10,042 bases of DNA, taken from positions 1 through 10,042 of the forward strand of contig DGVM01000226.1 in assembly GCA_002395925.1 (NCBI GenBank), in the 5' to 3' direction. This DNA comes from Bacteroidales bacterium UBA4284. Lineage in GTDB: Bacteria; Bacteroidota; Bacteroidia; Bacteroidales; UBA932. Positions within the stretch are counted from its first letter, which is position 1. Every line of letters starts with the position of its first letter. Below the pieces are notes generated by a model. It did not search any database, was not told where the DNA came from, and was given only the letters and a program-made list of their open reading frames with translations. The position numbers and the translations under genes are program-made. Shown piece by piece: positions 6,295 through 10,042 of this stretch.

Positions 6295-7077
6295 TCAATA
6301 ATCTATCGATAATTCCATGTCTGTCTCCCATCCCGAGATATGCACCAGCGCGGAAGAGCTGCTCAAATCTACCGTAACCGACACATCGAGCAAGTCTTCG
6401 TCGTCATAACTGTACCCGGTGGCGGCTATCAGTTTGCCAAGACGGACATTCCTTATGAGCGCTCCGTCGCAGTCCACGACGTCGAGCCCCAGGCTGTCAT
6501 CGGTCTGGCGGGGCAGGCGAAGACGCCATGTCTCGCCGGACTCTTCCGCTGTCGGCCCGCACTGGAACAGTCCTTCGCAGGGATCGAGGCTCACCAGGTC
6601 GTATCCGTCAACTGAGCCCACCACGCGAAGGTCTGCACCGGAGGGCATGCCCAGAACGGTGAGATAAAGGCGCGCGTAGTTTTTGTGCGGAGTTACGATG
6701 CATTCCGCGGCATCGCCACGAAGGTCAGCGGCTCCCATGCAGCTGTACAGTTCGTCGCACTCGTGGTCGGACAGGATGTCGAGCCGGCGTCCGCTTACCG
6801 TGTTCATTCCGGTGACTCCGGTGAACACGGTAACGACGGACGGTTTGCGGGGCACGGTCAGGACGCAGTTCCCGCGCTCAAAGTCTTCACGGCTCATCAT
6901 TCCCTGCTTGACGACGGCTCCGTCCTGAATTACGCTCACGAGCACGTTCCCGTCGCTCAAGAGGGCTTCGTTGCTGCGGACGCTGAGTTCGCACGGGCAC
7001 AAGCCCCTGTCCTCTTTTACGCTGCAGGCGGTCAAAAGGAAAAAAGGCAGAAGAAATAAGCGGAGAATCTTGTCCAT
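6295..7077 (-). CDS. FimB/Mfa2-family fimbrial anchor lipoprotein
   Basis: This 260-aa lipoprotein resembles Mfa2/FimB, which anchors and ends the growth of type V fimbriae at the outer membrane. The signal peptide MDKILRLFLLPFFLLTAC ends in a textbook lipobox (LTAC, lipid Cys at 18). It is followed by the family hallmark of a Cys, then EDR, then CPC (SVKEDRGLCPC at 19-29). The C-terminal part has the usual form of the family: LGKLIAATGYSYDDEDLLDVSVTV followed by a final strand with ISGWE. It lies 6 nt after the major fimbrillin gene and 10 nt before the large lipoprotein gene, the order seen in fimbrial operons of Porphyromonas and Bacteroides (established knowledge). It has ten Cys including the lipid Cys. 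No Shine-Dalgarno is visible. Length is a little below the usual ~300 aa. Confidence 0.92.
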   Translation of the reverse strand: MDKILRLFLLPFFLLTACSVKEDRGLCPCELSVRSNEALLSDGNVLVSVIQDGAVVKQGMMSREDFERGNCVLTVPRKPSVVTVFTGVTGMNTVSGRRLDILSDHECDELYSCMGAADLRGDAAECIVTPHKNYARLYLTVLGMPSGADLRVVGSVDGYDLVSLDPCEGLFQCGPTAEESGETWRLRLPRQTDDSLGLDVVDCDGALIRNVRLGKLIAATGYSYDDEDLLDVSVTVDLSSSSALVHISGWETDMELSIDY

Positions 7078-7083
7078 GTCTGC

Positions 7084-8103
7084 TTAGAATTCTTCGGTGT
7101 AAGGAGTTTCCGTTTCCCAGTCGGCAACCGTAATGTCGAAGGTGCAAGTCACATCCGAGCTGACCTGCGGTTCCTTGCTGTCGGGCTTTACGGAGCCGGG
7201 ACGCTTGAGGGCGAGCTCGCTGATATGGTACACTTTGTTGCGTTCTATGCCGGCTCCTTTGATGGTGACGGGATAGTATGCGGTACGTCCGTTATAGTCA
7301 CATTCCAGCACGAGTCTTGTCTTGCGTTCGCACCAGCTGTCGGATTCCGAGTCCGCAGCGGTAGGGTTGGGGTACACGTAGAAGGTATGCGCCGTGTTGT
7401 ATTCATCGCCCTCGTCAAGGTCTGCATCCAGGCCGTCGTCAAGCAACAGCGCGGCATTCTCTGCAGGCGAAGAAAGTACGCCCATCTTGCAGTTCCATTG
7501 CGCCGGCGTATAACCGTCGCAGCCATAGCTGCAGTCCGCGGCGACATTGCTCATATAGATCTTCTTGAGTTTCATGGGCACCTCGGACAGGTTGGCGTCG
7601 GTAAACTGCCTTACTATTTTATCGAGCACCACCTTGGCTGCGATGTGTTTCACCTGCACGCTGACGTTCTTGTCGGAGCCAACCGGTTCATTTAACTTGC
7701 AACCACTCATCACAAGGGACGCGGGAGTGTTGTCGGAGAGCAGCGACACCTTTGCCTCGGGAGTCTCGGAGCTGCCGATTCCAAGATCGAGCTGGGGTGC
7801 ATTGACAAGCGCCCATATCGTCTTGGTGCCTGCGATTACAGACAGCTCTATACCGTCCTGGCGTGTAACAGGGCCGCTTTTTGCCTCCAGTTTGCCGGCA
7901 TTGTTGTAAACGAATATCTGGGCGTTGTGGAAGCTCATGTCGGCGGTATCGGAATTGCCGCGCAGGACTTTCGTCAGAGGGCCGCCGAGCGAGACGCTGA
8001 GAGTAACGGTGCCGGAGGTTTCGGGAATGGCTTCATAGTCTCCCTTGCAGGAGACGGAGAGTGCGGCAAACAGCGCCGCTGCAGCAAAATAACGTGTTTT
8101 CAT
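7084..8103 (-). CDS. Major fimbrial subunit, Mfa1/FimA-type fimbrillin
   Basis: This 339-aa protein is the likely structural subunit of a type V fimbria. It is exported as a lipoprotein (MKTRYFAAAALFAALSVSC, lipid Cys at 19). The segment GTVTLSVSLGG (31-41) should be the first beta strand, removed on processing, and K45 or R48 in PLTKVLRG would be the protease site, as in P. gingivalis fimbrillins. The segment HNAQIFVYNNAGKLEAK near 59-75, AAKVVLDKI near 154-162 and TAYYPVTI followed by RNKVYHISELALK are typical fimbrillin blocks. The last ~35 residues, ending DVTCTFDITVADWETETPYTEEF, would provide the donor strand for the next subunit. Eight Cys make disulfides plausible. It is the first gene of the fimbrial operon. 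No TAnnTTTG box is visible between it and the ssb gene 23 nt upstream or within ssb. Confidence 0.9.
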   Translation of the reverse strand: MKTRYFAAAALFAALSVSCKGDYEAIPETSGTVTLSVSLGGPLTKVLRGNSDTADMSFHNAQIFVYNNAGKLEAKSGPVTRQDGIELSVIAGTKTIWALVNAPQLDLGIGSSETPEAKVSLLSDNTPASLVMSGCKLNEPVGSDKNVSVQVKHIAAKVVLDKIVRQFTDANLSEVPMKLKKIYMSNVAADCSYGCDGYTPAQWNCKMGVLSSPAENAALLLDDGLDADLDEGDEYNTAHTFYVYPNPTAADSESDSWCERKTRLVLECDYNGRTAYYPVTIKGAGIERNKVYHISELALKRPGSVKPDSKEPQVSSDVTCTFDITVADWETETPYTEEF

Positions 8104-8126
8104 AGTTTGTTTGTGTTGTTTTGGTT

Positions 8127-8474
8127 CTACATTTCATACTGTATTTCTTCGCCTTCGCGTATAAGGTCCAGCTTGTTGCATATAACATCCACCGACGTAC
8201 GGTCGGTGCCGTCGAGTCCGGTGTAATGCTGCACCTGCAGGCGTCCCCATACGTGTACCGCCCGTCCTTTCTGCAGAAGGTCCAGGTCGTGAATGTTCTT
8301 GCCTTCGAAGGCCGTTACGTTGTGCCACTGCGTTTCGATCACAGGTGCACCTTCCTTGTTCTTGAACGCGCGGTTCGTAACCATTGTGAATTTGGCCATG
8401 CGTTTGTCGGCCACGTTCTGCAGCCGCACGCTCCCGATGATGCCAAGAAGCTCGATTCGGTTTATTTGCTCCAT
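8127..8474 (-). CDS. ssb: Short single-stranded DNA-binding protein
   Basis: From ATG 8474 this is a 115-aa OB-fold protein of the SSB family, binding single-stranded DNA in replication, repair or recombination. MEQINRIELLGIIGSVRLQN at 1-20, QWHNVTAFEGKN at 49-60, and VHVWGRLQVQHYTGLDGTDRTS in the last strands are the family blocks. It ends EGEEIQYEM and has neither the disordered linker nor the acidic DDDIPF-type tip of housekeeping SSBs, so it is probably a second, short paralogue with altered protein partners. An in-frame ATG at 8501 would add nine residues (MYDSNYVKL). I prefer 8474 because MEQINRIEL is the familiar N-terminus in Bacteroidales, and because a CCGGG/CCCGG hairpin sits directly against the 8501 codon. 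The fimbrial operon begins 23 nt downstream on the same strand. Confidence 0.92.
   Translation of the reverse strand: MEQINRIELLGIIGSVRLQNVADKRMAKFTMVTNRAFKNKEGAPVIETQWHNVTAFEGKNIHDLDLLQKGRAVHVWGRLQVQHYTGLDGTDRTSVDVICNKLDLIREGEEIQYEM
8190..8208. repeat. 7-bp inverted repeat inside ssb
   Basis: CACCGAC and GTCGGTG flank a 5-nt loop (GTACG). It falls inside ssb where the protein reads GTDRTSV, about 90 nt before the end of the 3' region leading to the fimbrillin gene. It could form an mRNA hairpin, but it has no U-run after it on either strand and so is not a terminator. It may be a chance effect of coding constraints. Confidence 0.35.
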
Positions 8475-8726
8475 CAGTTTAACATAGTTTGAGTCATACA
8501 TCCGGGCTACCCGGCCTTCACTGCGAGGGCCTTCGTCCCGAGTGCAAAGGAAGGATAAAAAGAATCAAGAATTGCGAAAGACGGCGGCAGGAGGCATATT
8601 TTTTACGTTTTTTTAAGATTGAACAGGCTTTACAAATAATTGTGGCTCTGTTTTTTTGACTTCAAATGATTCCTTTGTCCCAAAAACAATCTGCACGGCT
8701 ATAAAAAACAAAAAAAACCGCTTTAC

Positions 8727-8740
8727 GATTTTTAAAAATC
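8727..8740. repeat. Perfect 14-bp palindrome upstream of the zinc-finger gene promoter
   Basis: GATTTTTAAAAATC is its own reverse complement. It ends 2 bp before the -33 TTG at 8743-8745, the usual place of an activator site or an AT-rich UP-like element. With 10 of its 14 bases in an A/T core it could also be an effect of AT bias. Confidence 0.45.
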
Positions 8741-8741
8741 C

Positions 8742-8772
8742 ATTGACCGCCCGAAATGCCTTCCCATATTTG
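8742..8772 (+). promoter_or_regulatory. Promoter of the zinc-finger gene (-33 and -7 boxes)
   Basis: ATTG at 8742-8745 and CATATTTG at 8765-8772 are separated by exactly 19 bp, the standard spacing of Bacteroidetes housekeeping sigma promoters (TTTG, then TAnnTTTG). The first base of the -7 box is C instead of T; the other fixed positions match. The transcript should begin at about 8778-8781, at or next to the ATG at 8780. Confidence 0.6.
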
Positions 8773-8779
8773 CACAACC

Positions 8780-9151
8780 ATGTATAAACCGCTTCATATA
8801 GACGAGGAAGGTCTCCACTGCCTGGAATGCGGAGGAGCCATTATAGGACGTACCGACAAGAAATTCTGCAACCTGCAATGCCGGAACGCATACCATTCAC
8901 ACCAGCGCAGCGAATACAGGCGCAGACGCCGTGCAACAATCCTGGAACTGAGCAGCAATTACGCGATCCTCGACAACATGCTGCGCATAAACAAATCAAG
9001 CTGCCCGCTGGACAGCTTGATTTCACTGGGCTTCCGCCCCGATCTTGTAACTCATATAGGGCCTAAGACAGGCGGGCATCTGGAATATCGTTGCTTCGAT
9101 ATAGCCTACTGCCTGACGGCCCGGAAACTATTCCGGCTTCACAGGCTTTGA
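8780..9151 (+). CDS. Small zinc-finger protein of a Bacteroidetes family
   Basis: This is a 123-aa cytoplasmic protein with an N-terminal treble-clef-like zinc ribbon: C14-x2-C17 in CLECGG, the conserved GRTDKKFC (C30), and C34 in LQCRNAYHSHQ. A strongly basic stretch (residues about 44-50, five Arg in a row) follows, which suits nucleic-acid binding. The C-terminal half, with LISLGFRPDLVTH and a GGHLEYRCFDIAYC stretch, recurs in small Bacteroidetes proteins that I know only as hypothetical zinc-ribbon proteins. An in-frame ATG at 8756 would add eight residues (MPSHICTT), but it precedes the predicted transcription start and overlaps the -7 box, so ATG 8780 is preferred. The mRNA would then be leaderless or nearly so. 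The gene converges on secA with 12 nt between stop codons. Function is unknown; a regulatory or RNA/DNA-binding role is inference. Confidence 0.85.
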   Translation: MYKPLHIDEEGLHCLECGGAIIGRTDKKFCNLQCRNAYHSHQRSEYRRRRRATILELSSNYAILDNMLRINKSSCPLDSLISLGFRPDLVTHIGPKTGGHLEYRCFDIAYCLTARKLFRLHRL

Positions 9152-9163
9152 CGTGCCGGCCTT

Positions 9164-10042
9164 TTATACCAGACCGAGGCCGTGACAGTTCTTGTATTTC
9201 TTGCCGCTTCCGCAAGGACAAGGGTCATTGCGTCCAACCCTCTTGTCCACCTTGACTGGAGCGTTTGACTTCTGCTCGCCGTTGGTAGTAAGGTCGGTGC
9301 GGCGGGCATTCATCTGAGACATGTCCGTACGGCGCTGCATCGCCCTCTGAGGAGGCTGGCTGCGGTCGGAGAGAGGTACGAACGCACGGAAAAGGAAGGA
9401 GAGTACGTCCTGGTTGAGGGATTCGAGCATATCGGAGAACAGGTTGTAGCTCTCCAGTTTGTAAATCACGATAGGATCTTTCTGCTCGTATGCGGCATTC
9501 TGGGAACTCTGCTTGAGGTCGTCCATCTCGCGAAGGTGCTCCTTCCAGTGTTCGTCGATCTGATAGAGCACGATGTTCTTGGACAGGGTCTTGGAAATCT
9601 CGCGTCCTTCGCTGTTGTAAGCCTTCTCGAGGTTGACGGACAGATTGAGGGTCTTGCGGCCGTCGGATACGGGGATGGCGATGTTCTGGTACATGGAGCC
9701 CTGCTTCTCGTAAACTTCTTTTACTATGGGGTAGAGCTTCTCGTCCAGGGCGTCCATACGGCGGTGCCAGGTCTGCTGCATTACTTCGCAAATCTTGTCC
9801 ACCAGCTCGTTCTTCTTCATCCTGCCATAGGTTGCCTCGTCGATATCGATGTCGATGGAATAACGGGCCATAAGTCCTTCGCGGAAATCTTCGAGAGACG
9901 CACCCTCGCTGCGGTCGACATAAACGGAAGCGGAATCGACCATCATGTTCTGGAGGTCGATCTCTATCTTCTCGCCGTCGATTGCATTGCGGCGGCGGGA
10001 GTAGATGGCTTCGCGCTGATAGTTCATCACGTCGTCGTATTC
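9164..10042 (-). CDS. secA: Preprotein translocase ATPase SecA, C-terminal part, cut by the window edge
   Basis: These are the last 292 residues of SecA, the ATPase that drives unfolded proteins through SecYEG. The frame is open to base 10042, and the first visible residues (EYDDVMNYQREAIYSRRR) are the conserved helical-scaffold segment of SecA, so the gene starts outside the window. Then follows the helical wing/scaffold region, including DEHWKEHLREMDDLKQSS, typical of the domain that contacts the preprotein. A low-complexity linker rich in Arg, Gln and Asn leads to the C-terminal zinc motif DPCPCGSGKKYKNCHG, which has the CxCx8CH pattern that binds zinc and SecB or ribosomes. The intact tail indicates a functional gene. 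The fimbrial lipoproteins in this window must be exported by Sec, but that is a general link only. Confidence 0.98.
   Translation of the reverse strand, partial: EYDDVMNYQREAIYSRRRNAIDGEKIEIDLQNMMVDSASVYVDRSEGASLEDFREGLMARYSIDIDIDEATYGRMKKNELVDKICEVMQQTWHRRMDALDEKLYPIVKEVYEKQGSMYQNIAIPVSDGRKTLNLSVNLEKAYNSEGREISKTLSKNIVLYQIDEHWKEHLREMDDLKQSSQNAAYEQKDPIVIYKLESYNLFSDMLESLNQDVLSFLFRAFVPLSDRSQPPQRAMQRRTDMSQMNARRTDLTTNGEQKSNAPVKVDKRVGRNDPCPCGSGKKYKNCHGLGLV

Larger units (their letters stand above)
8475..8779. promoter_or_regulatory. Intergenic region between divergent ssb and zinc-finger genes
   Basis: This 305-bp stretch holds no convincing gene. The ssb side (8502-8545) is GC-rich: a CCGGG-CTA-CCCGG inverted repeat at 8502-8514 and two copies of GGCCTTC starting at 8513 and 8528. 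A near-consensus -7 box for ssb (TTCCTTTG on the minus strand, 8545-8552) would give a leader of about 64 nt containing these elements. From 8597 to 8740 it becomes very AT-rich, with runs of T7, T6 and A8 and an imperfect palindrome ACAA-ATAA-TTGT at 8632-8643. The right end has a perfect 14-bp palindrome and the promoter of the zinc-finger gene. Confidence 0.6.

Noticed and set aside
5718..6377. Plus-strand open frame of 219 codons opposite the large lipoprotein gene
   Set aside because: It is antisense to the signal peptide and fimbrillin-like region and runs across the intergenic gap without any promoter or domain.
8502..8545. tRNA or small structured RNA in the GC-rich ssb leader
   Set aside because: There is no acceptor/anticodon/T-arm arrangement; only one short hairpin and a 7-bp direct repeat are seen.
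8597..8720. AT-rich stretch as a replication origin or a horizontally acquired segment
   Set aside because: No DnaA-box cluster or mobile-element ends are visible, and the flanking genes are ordinary chromosomal genes; AT-rich promoters are normal in this phylum.
8756..8779. Start of the zinc-finger protein at ATG 8756
   Set aside because: It overlaps the -7 box, so the codons would not be in the mRNA from the predicted promoter.
9121..9159. Inverted repeats CCGGAA/TTCCGG and CCGGC/GCCGG as a terminator between the zinc-finger gene and secA
   Set aside because: The first lies inside coding sequence and has no U-run; the second has only a 5-bp stem, a 17-nt loop and a poor CCTTTTAT tail. Neither is convincing.

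Overview
The window looks like chromosomal DNA of a Bacteroidales bacterium, plausibly a gut Rikenellaceae/Alistipes-like lineage (inference). The grounds are a FimA/Mfa1-type fimbrial operon with its Mfa2 anchor, promoters of the Bacteroidetes type (TAnnTTTG at -7), an absence of clear Shine-Dalgarno sequences, a short SSB beginning MEQINRIEL, a small Bacteroidetes zinc-finger protein, and moderately high GC in the coding regions. Both ends are cut inside genes: gcvPA on the left and secA on the right.

Positions 1-3056. A tightly packed minus-strand operon reads, in transcription order, 154-aa unknown protein, lipoate-protein ligase (lplA), gcvT, gcvH and gcvPA, which runs off the left edge. 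Gaps are 1, 18, -4 and 4 nt. It encodes most of the glycine cleavage system plus an enzyme able to lipoylate the H protein. The ligase is short and has only the catalytic domain. A divergent plus-strand gene for an arginase-superfamily protein starts about 60 bp from the first gene of this operon. The two -7 promoter boxes lie only 12 bp apart, so the two promoters interlock.

Positions 3678-8103. A minus-strand fimbrial operon holds a major fimbrillin (Mfa1/FimA type), an Mfa2/FimB-type anchor lipoprotein and an 868-aa lipoprotein of DUF4906 type. All three have lipoprotein signals, and the genes are 6 and 10 nt apart. The major subunit shows the expected donor-strand layout: lipid-anchored Cys, first beta strand, then an Arg that could be the protease site. 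The operon ends by overlapping the convergent arginase-family gene by 30 bp. A short SSB gene lies only 23 nt upstream of the fimbrillin gene.

Positions 8475-10042. An AT-rich intergenic stretch holds the ssb leader and a well-formed promoter for a plus-strand zinc-finger gene. That promoter has a 14-bp palindrome just upstream of its -33 box and predicts a leaderless or nearly leaderless mRNA. The zinc-finger gene converges on the 3' end of secA, with 12 nt between stop codons. I see no CRISPR array, insertion sequence, tRNA, rRNA or recognisable defence system. Most of the window is ordinary core and surface-structure gene content.
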